Made by a program: the position numbers and the translations under genes
Source: Chloroflexi bacterium bin20
GTDB lineage: Bacteria; Chloroflexota; Anaerolineae; Aggregatilineales; Phototrophicaceae
Assembly (NCBI GenBank): GCA_002238485.1
Contig: MPMG01000008.1
Coordinates: forward strand, 62,001 to 126,000
Length of the DNA: 64,000 nt
Direction of reading: 5' to 3'
The notes under the pieces: model-generated
The model's input: only the letters and a program-made list of their open reading frames with translations
The model's database searches: none
Told to the model about the DNA's origin: nothing
Shown: piece by piece, positions 43,130 through 52,861 of the stretch
Numbering within the stretch: position 1 is the stretch's first letter
Layout of the letters: every line of letters begins with the position of its first letter

Positions 43130-43402
43130 ATGTGCCGCAACATCCGCCCGCTCTTCAATTATGAGCCAGCCAGCAGCCCAGCCGATATGGAAGCGGCCGC
43201 CCTGCAATATGTGCGCAAGGTCAGCGGCTTTCGCAAACCATCCGCGCGCAACCAGCCGGCTTTTGAACGAGCCATTTGCGAAGTGGCGCAGGCTACGGCG
43301 CGACTGCTGGAATCGCTGGAAACCACTGCCCCGCCCCGCAGCCGCGAAGCAGAAATCGCCAAAGCCCGCGCCCGCAATGCCGCACGCTTTCCCCGCGCCT
43401 GA
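43130..43402 (+). CDS. DUF2277 family protein
   Basis: This 90-residue protein begins MCRNIRPLFNYEPASSPADM and contains ALQYVRKVSGFRKPSARNQP, the conserved DUF2277 pattern, followed by a helical tail. Its function is unknown; the family is widespread in Chloroflexota and Actinomycetota. The ATG at 43130 has AAGGGAG upstream; an ATG seven codons earlier is not needed. Confidence 0.88.
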   Translation: MCRNIRPLFNYEPASSPADMEAAALQYVRKVSGFRKPSARNQPAFERAICEVAQATARLLESLETTAPPRSREAEIAKARARNAARFPRA

Positions 43403-43471
43403 CCGGTTTACATTCGCCCGCGCTTGCACTAGACTTGGCGCACAATCATCAAGGGATATCGGGGAAGCCGT

Positions 43472-44509
43472 ATGGCGCAACCGCGCGAAACCATGCGCGC
43501 CGTCATCATCAAGAATATCGGCAAGCCAAGGGTTTTGAACTATGCGCGCAGATGGCTGCCCCAGCCCGCCGCCGGCGAGGCGCTGATCAACGTGCAGGCC
43601 GCCTCTGTCAATCCGCGCGATCTTCACTTGCGCAGCGGGCGCTCCATCATTCGCAAGCCCCTGCCACACATCCTCGGCAGGGATCTGGCAGGCACGATCG
43701 AAAAGCTGGGAGCGGGCGTGGAGGGCTGGCATGTCGGCGAACGGGTCTGCGCTTGCTTTGACGGCTTGGGCTGCGAGATTGATGGCGCATACGCCGAATA
43801 CTGCTGCATATCGGCTGAGCGGCTGGCGCGCCTGCCCGAGAAGCTCGAATTTCAAGCGGCGGTTGGCGCTGGAGCAGCATTCGCCGACTCCTACCTGGCG
43901 CTGATTACCAATGGACATCTGCAGGCGCAGGAAACGTTGGTCATTCGCGGCGCAGCGTGCAGTTTGGGCGCGGCAGCCGTACAAATCGCCAGTGTGGCCG
44001 GCGCGCGCGTCATCGCCATCAGCCCGCTGGAGCAGGCCGAAGAACTGCAAGCCATCGGCGCGGATATTGTGCTGGAAGATGCTGGAGACGACCTGGTGCG
44101 ACAGGTCAAAGTGGCCACGGATGGCGCTGGCGCAAACCTCGTCTTGCACAACGGTCCCCAGCTCGACCTGGCAGAGTCGCTGGATATGCTGGCGGCGCGG
44201 GGACGGCTGGTGCTCGCTGGCGCGCTTGACGAGCGACTGGTCAAGCTAAATGCCCGAGACCTGGTTGCCAGGAATCTCAGCATTCATGGCGCGCAAGGCT
44301 CGATCGCGGTTGACGATTTGGCAAGGCTGCTGCAGCGCCTGGCAGATGGCTCGTACCGCGCGCTGATCGACGTTGTGCTGCCACTGAGTCAAGCGCGGCA
44401 GGCGCATCAACGCATGCAGAAAACAGCGAGCCTGGGCAAAATCGTGCTGGCGCCAGACTCTGTCTTGGAAGCCGCCAAAAAGCCCGACAACTGGGTGCCT
44501 ATCACCTAG
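43472..44509 (+). CDS. Zinc-independent quinone oxidoreductase-like MDR protein
   Basis: This 345-residue medium-chain dehydrogenase/reductase has an N-terminal GroES-like domain (AASVNPRDLHLRSG, PHILGRDLAGTIEKLGAGVE) and a cofactor domain with a divergent glycine motif (RGAACSLGAAAVQIASVAGA). Catalytic zinc ligands are not evident, so it groups with quinone or enoyl reductases using NADPH. GGGGAAG precedes the ATG. Its last eight bases overlap holB on the opposite strand. Confidence 0.88.
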   Translation: MAQPRETMRAVIIKNIGKPRVLNYARRWLPQPAAGEALINVQAASVNPRDLHLRSGRSIIRKPLPHILGRDLAGTIEKLGAGVEGWHVGERVCACFDGLGCEIDGAYAEYCCISAERLARLPEKLEFQAAVGAGAAFADSYLALITNGHLQAQETLVIRGAACSLGAAAVQIASVAGARVIAISPLEQAEELQAIGADIVLEDAGDDLVRQVKVATDGAGANLVLHNGPQLDLAESLDMLAARGRLVLAGALDERLVKLNARDLVARNLSIHGAQGSIAVDDLARLLQRLADGSYRALIDVVLPLSQARQAHQRMQKTASLGKIVLAPDSVLEAAKKPDNWVPIT

Positions 44510-45530
44510 GGCTGCCCAACCCCGGATAATCCAAAAACAGCGCGTCCAAGAGCAAGCGCAGATTGGCATTGGTGGCCAGGGCGCTCATGGTTGCGCGCGT
44601 GGCAGTGATGGCAGCGTGGGCGGCGGGACTTTCCAGCTGTGCTGCCAGCGCAAGAATATCGGCGCTGCGATCGCTGTTGCAGGGCGCGCCCATACCTCCA
44701 CAGCATTGCAGCAGCACATCGCGCCAAAAGGTCGTCCAATACTCCAGAATGCGGCGCAGCATGGCTTTGTCTCGGCCGATGCGCTTGCCCAGCTCGTCCG
44801 CCACTTTTAGCCGCTGCAAGCGCCGTCCCGCCACGACATCGCAGAGCAGGTCGATCATTTCGGCGCGGAATGCCAACACAGAGTCGTCTGCCAGCGCGGC
44901 CAAAGCCCAGCCCATGCGACCGCTGCTCAATCGCGCGATGAAGTCGGCTCGCTCGGTCGGGCAGCCACGCGCTATCAACTGCTCGGCGATCAGATGCGCC
45001 GGGACTGGACGCAGCGGGATGTGTTGGGCGCGACTGCGAATGGTAGGCAAAACACGCTCGATATGGCCAGCCAGCAAGATGAGCACGGCCTGCGGCGCGG
45101 GTTCTTCCAGGGTCTTCAACAGCGCATCTTGCGCCAGCGGCGCGATCTGGCCGAAGTCTGGAAAGATGGCGACACGGCAGCGAGCGGCGTAGGGCTTCAG
45201 CGCCAGCATGCGCGTTACCTGGCGGATGGCGTCAATCTTCAGCGGAGCGCCATCTGGTCCTGCCGCCAGCAGCAGATCGGGGTCAGCTTCATTGGCGATG
45301 GACTTGCAGGGGCGGCACTGCCAGCAGGGACGGGCATTCGGATCGTCAGCCTGGCAATTCAGCGCCATGGCAAAGCTGCGCGCCAAGGTCATTTTGCCCA
45401 GCGATGCGCTGCCGCTGATCAAGTAAGCGTGTCGGCTGCGTCCCTTGAGCAGACCACCGCGCAGAAAGTCCACCGCCCAGTCGTGCCCGATCACGCGCCA
45501 ATTCGCCTGGCCATCCATCATGCCTGCCAT
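44502..45530 (-). CDS. holB: DNA polymerase III delta-prime subunit
   Basis: This 342-residue clamp-loader subunit belongs to the DnaX/HolB AAA+ family. It has a degenerate Walker A (SGSASLGKMTLA, 39-50), the zinc-binding set C59, C69, C72, C75 (ARPCWQCRPCKS), and the sensor-region LLKTLEEPAPQAVLILL followed by PTIRSRAQHIPLRPV. With DnaX and HolA it loads the sliding clamp. The two ATGs at the start are close; 45530 is used. Confidence 0.9.
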   Translation of the reverse strand: MAGMMDGQANWRVIGHDWAVDFLRGGLLKGRSRHAYLISGSASLGKMTLARSFAMALNCQADDPNARPCWQCRPCKSIANEADPDLLLAAGPDGAPLKIDAIRQVTRMLALKPYAARCRVAIFPDFGQIAPLAQDALLKTLEEPAPQAVLILLAGHIERVLPTIRSRAQHIPLRPVPAHLIAEQLIARGCPTERADFIARLSSGRMGWALAALADDSVLAFRAEMIDLLCDVVAGRRLQRLKVADELGKRIGRDKAMLRRILEYWTTFWRDVLLQCCGGMGAPCNSDRSADILALAAQLESPAAHAAITATRATMSALATNANLRLLLDALFLDYPGLGSPR

Positions 45531-45568
45531 GCGCGCATTGTAGCTCAGATAGGCCTCGGCGCTAAAGA

Positions 45569-45577
45569 TGCTATAAT
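45569..45577 (+). promoter_or_regulatory. Extended -10 promoter for the PPC-domain protein
   Basis: TGCTATAATG contains TGn plus a perfect TATAAT (45572-45577). No good -35 is present. A start near 45584 leaves about 48 nt before the ATG at 45632. Confidence 0.55.
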
Positions 45578-45631
45578 GGCAGGTGGCGCGAAGTCGGCCG
45601 CTCTATTCGCGATATAAAGAGAGATGCAGCG

Positions 45632-47863
45632 ATGGGCATGAAAAACACGGCAATTGCCGGGCTGTGCTGGCTGATCTGCTGGCTGTCGCTGCCCGCCTTG
45701 GCACAGGTATCACCATCGCTTTCGATAAGGCCCGCCGCTGGCGAGGTCGAAAAAGCGGTCTTCTTGATTGAGATCGACGGACTGGAGGCGCAAGCGACGT
45801 ATCGCATCGAGATTCACTTTGCTGGCGCGACCGTCTTCGCCGCGGAAAAAGTGAGCGATGCCGCCGGGCATATATCCTTCCCGATCAGCAGCACCGCCGG
45901 TGACCAGCCAGGCGTCTATCGTGTGCGAGCGCTGCACAACGACATCGTGGTGGCGCAAGGTGAATTTGAACTGACCGCGCCGGCGCAGCAGAGCGCAGGC
46001 GCGCAAGTCACTGTGACTCCGCAGCGCGCTATTTTCGGACGACCGCAGGCCATTCATATTGGCGACTTGCTGCCCAAGGCCACCTACACCATTGAGGTCA
46101 TCACCGACGACACAGGGCAGCTGGCTTATCGGCGCGCGCACAAGAGCAGCCAGGCAGGCGACATCGACTTTGAAATCTTTGCACAGGCTGGCGATACGCC
46201 GGGCGCTCACAGCATCGCCGTCTATGACGAAGCCGGCAGCCTAGTCGCACAGGGAGACTTCACCATTGAGATGCCACTGGCGCGCGATGTAAGGCTTGAG
46301 CTGAGTCCGCGGTCTGTGCAAGCCGGTGACTCGGTGGTCTTGCAGATAGACGGACTGGCGGCATTTGACGCGGTCAGCGCCCAATTGCTTTCGGCGCAGG
46401 GCGTCCTGATTGACGCGCTTTCGACACGGGCATCCAGTGACGGAGCGGCTAGTTTGCTAATCGCCACGCCCGCAGATATCGTCGATGGCGCCTACACAAT
46501 CGCACTGTATGTCGATGGCAACGCAGTGGTGAACGCCAGTCTGCTTGTCGGCACAGCGCCAACAGCCGAGACACCGACGACTCCCGCAACAGCCGAGCAG
46601 CCAGCCTCCTCAGAACCAGCAGACGACGCCACCATGACAATTGCGCCGCTGTCCGCGCCCATCGGCTCCAGCCACCGCGTTACTGTCAGTGGAGTATCAG
46701 CGGAGGAATCGCTTGGCTTCGAAATCAGCCTGGCTGGCGAAGTCGTCTTTTCCACGACGCAGCGCGCCGATGCTAGTGGACGCGCCACGCTGGAGCTTTT
46801 GACCGACGCCGAAGACCAGCCGGGCGAATACAGCATCAAACTGCTGCGCAAAGCGGGCAAACAGCCGACCGTCAGCTTCGTGGTTACCGCTGCCGAACGC
46901 TCGGAGACCGCCCAAACTCCAAGGACCACAAGGTCGTCAGTCCAGGTCATCGAGAGTCGTTTGCAAAGCGGGGCAGCGCAAGTCAGCTTCCAGGGCGCTG
47001 CCGGCCGCACTGTCGAGATTCGTGTAGAGTCGGATGAATTCGATCCAGCAGCTGCGTTGATCGGGCGGGACGAGGCGCAGATCACTGCCAGTGACGATAG
47101 CCGCGGCAGCAAGAACGCCATCCTGGGCCCGCTGGTTCTGCCATACAGCGGGAGTTTTCGACTGGAAGTTGCCGGCGCGCCGCTGATGATGGCGCAGGGG
47201 GCAGAGACGGGTGATTTCCGTGTGGAGATTGAAGAACTGCGCCCTGTGCCATTGCGCTCTGGCGAGGCTTCCTTTGCGCTGACATCAGAATCGCCCAGAC
47301 TCCATTACAGGCTCTCCTTATCAGCTGGCGACACGTTGAGCATCAGCATCGACTCGGGCGGCTCTCTGGATAGTCTCTTGCAGTTGGTCGCGCCAGATGG
47401 TGGCGAAATTGCCTTTGATGATGACAGCGGCGGCGGACTGGATGCCGAGCTTAGCAATCTCGCCATAGAGCAGTCGGGCGACTACATCCTGGTGGTAGCG
47501 AGCTATGATGAGCGGGCTGGTGGCGGTGTCCTGCGGCTGGAACGCAATCCCGTGCGCCAACTGGATGAAATCGCTGCGGCTGTCACGCTGAACGACAAAT
47601 CTATCCGCGAGCGCTTCGTCTTTGATGCGGCGGCGGACGAATTGCTGATCTTGAATATAGTCAAAATCAACGGCGATGTGGCCGACCTGGTTGTGCATGC
47701 CAGCGTCGAAGGCATGGAAGTTATGTCGCACAGCACCATGGGCGTGCCAGATGCGCTGCCGCTGCCTTTCGTGATGCCCATGAGCGGACAAGTGCTGCTG
47801 ACGCTGGAGAAGGTCGGTGTGGACGACGGCATCACGCTGGATGTATCCCTACGACGTCCCTAG
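45632..47863 (+). CDS. Large secreted protein with Ig-like repeats and PPC domains
   Basis: This 743-residue protein begins with a signal peptide (AIAGLCWLICWLSLPALAQV; cleavage likely after ALA-Q). About four beta-sandwich repeats follow (roughly 26-115, 122-213, 217-305, 335-420), sharing patterns such as A-x-DxPGxYxxxV/I and G-x-x-x-V/F. A Thr/Pro/Ala-rich linker (APTAETPTTPATAEQPASSE) interrupts the last two. The C-terminal half has bacterial pre-peptidase (PPC-like) domains with SGDYILVVASYDERAGGGVL and DSLLQLVAPDGGEIAFDDDS, typical calcium-dependent sandwich segments. No enzymatic domain is visible. It is probably surface-attached or released, for adhesion or binding. Confidence 0.8.
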   Translation: MGMKNTAIAGLCWLICWLSLPALAQVSPSLSIRPAAGEVEKAVFLIEIDGLEAQATYRIEIHFAGATVFAAEKVSDAAGHISFPISSTAGDQPGVYRVRALHNDIVVAQGEFELTAPAQQSAGAQVTVTPQRAIFGRPQAIHIGDLLPKATYTIEVITDDTGQLAYRRAHKSSQAGDIDFEIFAQAGDTPGAHSIAVYDEAGSLVAQGDFTIEMPLARDVRLELSPRSVQAGDSVVLQIDGLAAFDAVSAQLLSAQGVLIDALSTRASSDGAASLLIATPADIVDGAYTIALYVDGNAVVNASLLVGTAPTAETPTTPATAEQPASSEPADDATMTIAPLSAPIGSSHRVTVSGVSAEESLGFEISLAGEVVFSTTQRADASGRATLELLTDAEDQPGEYSIKLLRKAGKQPTVSFVVTAAERSETAQTPRTTRSSVQVIESRLQSGAAQVSFQGAAGRTVEIRVESDEFDPAAALIGRDEAQITASDDSRGSKNAILGPLVLPYSGSFRLEVAGAPLMMAQGAETGDFRVEIEELRPVPLRSGEASFALTSESPRLHYRLSLSAGDTLSISIDSGGSLDSLLQLVAPDGGEIAFDDDSGGGLDAELSNLAIEQSGDYILVVASYDERAGGGVLRLERNPVRQLDEIAAAVTLNDKSIRERFVFDAAADELLILNIVKINGDVADLVVHASVEGMEVMSHSTMGVPDALPLPFVMPMSGQVLLTLEKVGVDDGITLDVSLRRP

Positions 47864-49267
47864 TTAGTATTGCTGCAAGCCCCGCGCCTCGCGTCTGCCA
47901 TCTCGCCAAGCTTCATTGGCGCTGTTGTGCACCGGCAGTTGCTTGACGCGCAAACCCGATTTCTGCGGCGATTCATGCCGGGCGAAGTACGCATCCAGCC
48001 GCGTTTTGAGCTGCGAAGCCACTTCTGGCAGTTGCGCGAATATATTGTGGCGCTCGTCGGGGTCAGCGCTGAGGTCAAAGAGATCGTGCGGACCATCGGG
48101 ATAGCGCCAAACCAGCTTCCATCGCTTGTCGCGGATCATGCGCAAGTCGCCATATTCGCCATAGCGCGTATCGTCCCAATCCATGTCTCTGCCATACAGC
48201 ACAGGTCCATAGGACTTGCCGGCGAAGACTTCATCCGTCGGCAGTTCGACACCCGCCAGCTCGCAGATTGTATGGAATGTGTCGCAGTGGTCCACATTGC
48301 AATGCGTGGTTTGCGTGGGCAGCTTCGCGCCAGTCACGATCAGCGGCACTTGCAGCGAGATATCGTACATATTCAGCGGACGCGTGCTATTGCCTTTGCC
48401 AAAGAAACCCTGCTGCCCGATAGCGCAACCATGATCGGATGTATAGATGATGAGGGTGTCTTCGTACATTTCGCGCAGACGGAGCGCGCCGATGATTCGG
48501 GCGATGTTGGTATCGATCTCGCTGGCGGCGGCATAATAGCCTATGTAGCGGTCGCGCAGGTCTTGGTCGCTCAACTCGTTTCCGCCGCCCTCGTTTTTCA
48601 CCCAGGCGTGCGGCTGATAGGGCGGAATTTCGTCAAATGCACAATCTTGATACCGCGCCGTCTGCTCGGGGTCGTGCGCGCTCTGCTGATAAGGCGAGTG
48701 CGTGGCGATATAACCAATATTCAGGAAAAAAGGTTTGTCGGCGGGCACGGAATCCAGAAACTCGATGGCGTGGTCGGTGATGAGGTTGCTTTTATTGCCG
48801 TCCAACTCGACCATGTCGCCATTGCGGACATAGGTATAGTTTCCATTGTGAGCGCCCTGCCAGCCGGGTAGCCCGAAGTGATAATCGGCGCCGGATGGTG
48901 GCAAATGCGACTGCCCCAGGTGCCACTTGCCGCTCAAGCCGGTGTGATAGCCGGCATCGGAAAGCCAGTCGAAAAGCGTGCGCGTGCCTTCCAGCCAGTC
49001 GCGTCCGCCGATCTCGGGCACGGCTTCTTCCAGCCAATCGTGAATGCCGACCTGTGAGGCGGTTTTGCCTGTCAACAGACAAGCGCGCGCTGGCGAACAA
49101 ACTGGCGTGGGTGTATACGCGCGTGTGAAACGCACGCCCAACTGTGCCAGCATATCCAACGTTGGCGTCTGAACTTCCTTGTTGCCATAAGCGCCTGTCG
49201 CCCAGGCGCCGTGATCATCGGTAAGGAAGAGCAGGATATTGGGTCCTTTGTCTCTGCGCTTGGACAT
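47864..49267 (-). CDS. Sulfatase, Cys-type (arylsulfatase family)
   Basis: This 467-residue protein hydrolyses sulfate esters. The formylglycine signature C57-S-P-A-R61 sits in TPTPVCSPARACLLTGKTA. The metal-binding LFLTDDHGAWA (D17, D18) and the later IIYTSDHGCAIGQQGFFGKG complete the active site. No signal peptide is visible, suggesting a cytoplasmic enzyme. It needs maturation of Cys57; the anSME-like gene at 36357 is the candidate. The ATG at 49267 is preceded by GGAGG. It ends immediately next to the PPC-protein stop. Confidence 0.93.
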   Translation of the reverse strand: MSKRRDKGPNILLFLTDDHGAWATGAYGNKEVQTPTLDMLAQLGVRFTRAYTPTPVCSPARACLLTGKTASQVGIHDWLEEAVPEIGGRDWLEGTRTLFDWLSDAGYHTGLSGKWHLGQSHLPPSGADYHFGLPGWQGAHNGNYTYVRNGDMVELDGNKSNLITDHAIEFLDSVPADKPFFLNIGYIATHSPYQQSAHDPEQTARYQDCAFDEIPPYQPHAWVKNEGGGNELSDQDLRDRYIGYYAAASEIDTNIARIIGALRLREMYEDTLIIYTSDHGCAIGQQGFFGKGNSTRPLNMYDISLQVPLIVTGAKLPTQTTHCNVDHCDTFHTICELAGVELPTDEVFAGKSYGPVLYGRDMDWDDTRYGEYGDLRMIRDKRWKLVWRYPDGPHDLFDLSADPDERHNIFAQLPEVASQLKTRLDAYFARHESPQKSGLRVKQLPVHNSANEAWRDGRREARGLQQY

Positions 49268-49352
49268 GCCTGCGCCTCCATTGTCTGCTGTGAGCGCCGC
49301 CAATAGTTTGCCGCGAAACTGCGCTGGTCTCTAGGGGCTTGTCCGTGCCCGA

Positions 49353-49382
49353 TTTACAGCGTTGCGTCCCTGCGGCTATACT
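49353..49382 (+). promoter_or_regulatory. Promoter of the PhyH-like oxygenase gene
   Basis: TTTACA (49353-49358, five of six matches) and TATACT (49377-49382) are 18 bases apart. The start should be near 49390, followed by AGGAG and the ATG at 49415. Confidence 0.6.
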
Positions 49383-49414
49383 AGCGCAAACTTTGGCAGG
49401 CAGGAGCGCAGGGA

Positions 49415-50176
49415 ATGGCGATGATTACAGTCCAGCAAGTCGAACAATATCATAGCGAAGGCTACTTCATATTGGAATCGGTCATCTCTGCCGAAATGCT
49501 GGACGCGCTGCGCGACGAGTGCATGCGCATGGTCAAGCAATTTGAAAGTGAGATGGAATCCAAAGGCCAGACATCGCAGAACATCAACCATTACAAGAAG
49601 CGCTACTTCATCAGCAACCGCAGCGCCAGCAGCCCAATCATGACCGACTTCTTGTTCAGCCAGCTGATGGCGGAAATCTGCCGTGCCACCCTCGGCGATA
49701 CCGCTTATCTGTTTAATGAGCAGTATGTCGTCAAGGCGGCTGATGCCGATACCCGGTTCGCCTGGCATCAAGACTCGGGTTATGTCGGGCATTATCACCA
49801 GCCTTATCTGTCCTGCTGGTGCGCGCTGGATGATATGACCGAAGACAATGGCACGGTCTTCATCCTGCCCTACTCACGAGATGGCCGCGACGACAGCGAC
49901 CAGATCACCGAGCACAACACAGAAGAACGTACGAACGACCGAATCGGCTATCATGGCGACGACCCCGGCGTGCCAGCTATCGTGCCGGCTGGCAGCATCG
50001 TCGTGTTCAGCAGCCGCACTTTTCATCGCAGCAGCGCCAACCTGACCGACAACTATCGGCGCTGCTACCTGGCGCAGTATTCACCCGAGCCGATCATGAA
50101 TCGTGATGGCACAGGTTTTCATGCCCGCGCCGAACTGCTGCTGCAGCATGGCCAGCGAATGCCAGCGCCTGCCTAA
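49415..50176 (+). CDS. Phytanoyl-CoA dioxygenase (PhyH) family protein
   Basis: This 253-residue Fe(II)/2-oxoglutarate-dependent oxygenase has the metal ligands H118-x-D120 (FAWHQDSGY) and H204 (RTFHRSSANL), with an arginine near 215 for 2-oxoglutarate. The family hydroxylates diverse small molecules; the substrate is unknown. It lies divergent from the sulfatase with a 147 bp shared upstream region. Confidence 0.9.
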   Translation: MAMITVQQVEQYHSEGYFILESVISAEMLDALRDECMRMVKQFESEMESKGQTSQNINHYKKRYFISNRSASSPIMTDFLFSQLMAEICRATLGDTAYLFNEQYVVKAADADTRFAWHQDSGYVGHYHQPYLSCWCALDDMTEDNGTVFILPYSRDGRDDSDQITEHNTEERTNDRIGYHGDDPGVPAIVPAGSIVVFSSRTFHRSSANLTDNYRRCYLAQYSPEPIMNRDGTGFHARAELLLQHGQRMPAPA

Positions 50177-50180
50177 GCCT

Positions 50181-51671
50181 CTATCCAAAGAGCGACAAGC
50201 TGCCACGCATTTCCATAGGCAGCGTGAAGATCTGCCAAGCCGCCAGCATCAGCAGCAAGTGCAGCAGCGCCCAAGGCAGCATACCCAACGTGGCTTTGCG
50301 CCGATAAAGCCGCAGCGCCGTCTTCTGCGCCAGACGCAAGCTCCACAGAAAGCCACCGATCAGCGCGACAACTTGCAGCAGGCCAATGACGTTGGCATCG
50401 AGGCTGAAACTCCAGGCCGACCAATCGCCAGCGTCGCCCAGGAATTCCTGAATGACGGGCACGATCAAGCCCGGACCGACCAGAAAGTGAAAGCTGTAGT
50501 GCGCGAACCAAATGCCAAAGCCGATGGGCACAAATGAAGGCGCAAAAGCGGCGACAGTATCGCGCAATGAATCGCGTATACCCGCGCCGCCCAGCTGTCT
50601 TCCCGCATAAGCCGCGCCCACAGTTGCCAGCGCAGGCAGAGCCAGATTGAACGCGCCGAATATCAGCAGCAGCACGATGAACTCGCTGGTAATGCTCAGA
50701 TTCAGCGCCAGCCACTCTTGCAGCGCATAGTATGGCGGCGCCATGCCAAATGCGTTGGACACAGCCATGAAAGCCAGCGCGATCAACAGCAGCGACATAT
50801 CCCAGCGGCGCGGCAGACTGTCTGGCTGGCTTAACTCGCTGCCGGGCGCGCGCAGGAACAAGCCGGCGTTGTCGTGTGGGCAGGCGCGGACGCAATCCAG
50901 ACACATCGTGCAATCCATGTTACTTTGCATCTGCGGGGCGAAAAGCTCTGTGCCACAGCCGAGCGCGCCGGTCGGCCCATGCGTCACCGGCACAGATTCG
51001 GGGGGACCGCCGCTGGCTGTTGCGATTTCGTCGATGCGAACGATGGGCTGCGCCGCATAACTGCCATTGACGCATTCTTTGCCCACGCAGGTCGCGCAGA
51101 TATCGTGGGAGCGCACCGAAATCTGCGTCGGCGACAGCGTCGAATAGACCATGTTGAAGGAACCAAGCGGACAAATGTATTTGCAAAATGCCGACTCGCT
51201 AAAGAGAGCTTCCAGCACCAACGATGCGATGAAATAAGCCACGATCAGCCAGGCTGTCAGCAGCGGGCTTGCCCATATATCCAAGTATTCATAGGCGAAG
51301 AAGAGCGCGAACAAGCTGCCGATCGCCAGCCATTTGTTGCGCAAACGCTGGGGGAAGCGGCGTCCGCGGCTGGACAATCGCTTTGCCAAGCTGCGCGGCA
51401 AGGTGAAAGGACAGCCCATGCAAAACAAGTTGCCAGCCAGCAGCAGCGCCAGCACGACCAGTCCCCGATAATGCACCCAGGGCGCAACGGTTGCCAGATT
51501 GCGCGCCGCCGACTGCGGCCCAAGGAAACCGTCTATCATCAGCAGCAGCGCCAGCACGGTCAAGGGAATCTGCAGCAGCAACCGTCCATGTCGCCCGCGC
51601 AGCAGAGACCCGATCTGCGGCAGCCGCAACACATCCCGTCCCGACGCGAATTGCCGCTGTGTTGCTTTCAT
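50181..51671 (-). CDS. NapH/CcoG-like polytopic iron-sulfur protein
   Basis: This 496-residue membrane protein has about ten transmembrane helices and several cysteine clusters. FCMGCPFTLPR is near the second helix, AFCKYICPLGSFNMVYS follows a later helix, and a ferredoxin-like loop CATCVGKECVNG and CTMCLDCVRACPHDNA supplies two [4Fe-4S] sites. NapH, NosR and CcoG relatives pass electrons across or along the membrane. The redox partner cannot be told. The ATG at 51671 is preceded by GAGGGAAG. It is co-directional with, and 10 bp downstream of, a cation exchanger. Confidence 0.83.
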   Translation of the reverse strand: MKATQRQFASGRDVLRLPQIGSLLRGRHGRLLLQIPLTVLALLLMIDGFLGPQSAARNLATVAPWVHYRGLVVLALLLAGNLFCMGCPFTLPRSLAKRLSSRGRRFPQRLRNKWLAIGSLFALFFAYEYLDIWASPLLTAWLIVAYFIASLVLEALFSESAFCKYICPLGSFNMVYSTLSPTQISVRSHDICATCVGKECVNGSYAAQPIVRIDEIATASGGPPESVPVTHGPTGALGCGTELFAPQMQSNMDCTMCLDCVRACPHDNAGLFLRAPGSELSQPDSLPRRWDMSLLLIALAFMAVSNAFGMAPPYYALQEWLALNLSITSEFIVLLLIFGAFNLALPALATVGAAYAGRQLGGAGIRDSLRDTVAAFAPSFVPIGFGIWFAHYSFHFLVGPGLIVPVIQEFLGDAGDWSAWSFSLDANVIGLLQVVALIGGFLWSLRLAQKTALRLYRRKATLGMLPWALLHLLLMLAAWQIFTLPMEMRGSLSLFG

Positions 51672-51681
51672 AATGCTTCCC

Positions 51682-52746
51682 TCATGCAAGCACTGTGTAC
51701 AAGACAAAACCGCCATAGAGCAGCAGCAGCAGCCAGCCCTCGCGACGACTCAGCAGGCGCTGCGTCTCCAGAAAGACGAAAAGCACGATAGTCGTAAGCA
51801 CCAGCATGCCGATGGACATCCACAAGTCGTCTGTGCCGACATGGATGCTCGACTCGCCGAGCAAGCCAAGCGCGATGATCCAGGGCAATCCCAGACCGAC
51901 CAGCAGGTCGAAGGTGTTGGAGCCGACCGCGTTTGCCACGGCCATGCCGCCTCGGCCATCTCGCGCGACCTCCAGCGATGACATCAGATCGGGCGCGGAT
52001 GTGCCGGCCGCCAGCAATGTCAGCGCCACGATGACTGGCGGGATGCCAATGCCCGTTGCAAAGGCTATTGTGGCTTCGACCAGCAGGTAGCTGAGCAGCA
52101 CGATCAACGAGATGGACAGTCCAAATGCCCATAGGTAATTCTGACGCGGGTCGCCCGTGATCCGCCGCAGCAGCGACACCAGCAGCGCCTCTACCCACAG
52201 CCAGGCGCTTGGTCTGGCATGATCGGAGGTTGGCTGGGCGCGGGATTGTGCAAGCTTCGCCGAGCCTTCATCCTTCTGCGGGTCTTTCAAGCGCATCAGC
52301 ACAATCAGATACAGCCCATAGAGCCCCAAGCCAGCCAGCGCTTCCAGCGGCGCGACTTGGCCATCGGAGAAGATCAGCGCAAGGTAGCCGATAGCCGCCA
52401 GATAAGCGATCATATCGCGTCGCACAGCGAAAATATGGATCTGCAAGCCGCCCGCCACCACCGCCGACAAGCCGGTTATCACCAATATGTTGAAGACTGC
52501 CGAGCCGACAATCGTGCCGATGCCAACATCGCTGTGGGCGCCACCGCTTGTGAACAATGCCAACAGCGCGATCGCCAGCTCTGGCGCGGATGAGCCTATC
52601 GCCATCAGCGACGCGCCCGCGACTTCGTCCGACAGCTGCAACCGGCTGGATATTTCGTCCAGGCTCGGGATAAAAAACAGGTCCGTAAGGACCGCCAGCG
52701 AAATCACCGCCGCCGTTATCGCTGCCAGGCTCGCCAATATGGACAT
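51682..52746 (-). CDS. Calcium/cation antiporter (CaCA family)
   Basis: This 354-residue protein has ten hydrophobic helices in two inverted halves, each with the alpha-repeat: GASLMAIGSSAPELAIALLA with VGSAVFNILVITG, and ALTLLAAGTSAPDLMSSLEV with VGSNTFDLLVGLG. A hydrophilic loop of about 45 residues separates the halves. Members exchange Ca2+ for Na+ or H+. The gene starts a two-gene operon with the NapH-like protein. Confidence 0.92.
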   Translation of the reverse strand: MSILASLAAITAAVISLAVLTDLFFIPSLDEISSRLQLSDEVAGASLMAIGSSAPELAIALLALFTSGGAHSDVGIGTIVGSAVFNILVITGLSAVVAGGLQIHIFAVRRDMIAYLAAIGYLALIFSDGQVAPLEALAGLGLYGLYLIVLMRLKDPQKDEGSAKLAQSRAQPTSDHARPSAWLWVEALLVSLLRRITGDPRQNYLWAFGLSISLIVLLSYLLVEATIAFATGIGIPPVIVALTLLAAGTSAPDLMSSLEVARDGRGGMAVANAVGSNTFDLLVGLGLPWIIALGLLGESSIHVGTDDLWMSIGMLVLTTIVLFVFLETQRLLSRREGWLLLLLYGGFVLYTVLA

Positions 52747-52861
52747 CGCGCTGCCTTTGCCTTTTCCTGCGAAACCGCAAGCAAGATTTTACCACCGAGC
52801 TGGACATTCGCGCCGCGCAGTCTGTATGTGGCCTCTCCATGCCAAGGTCGCGCATCGTCTG

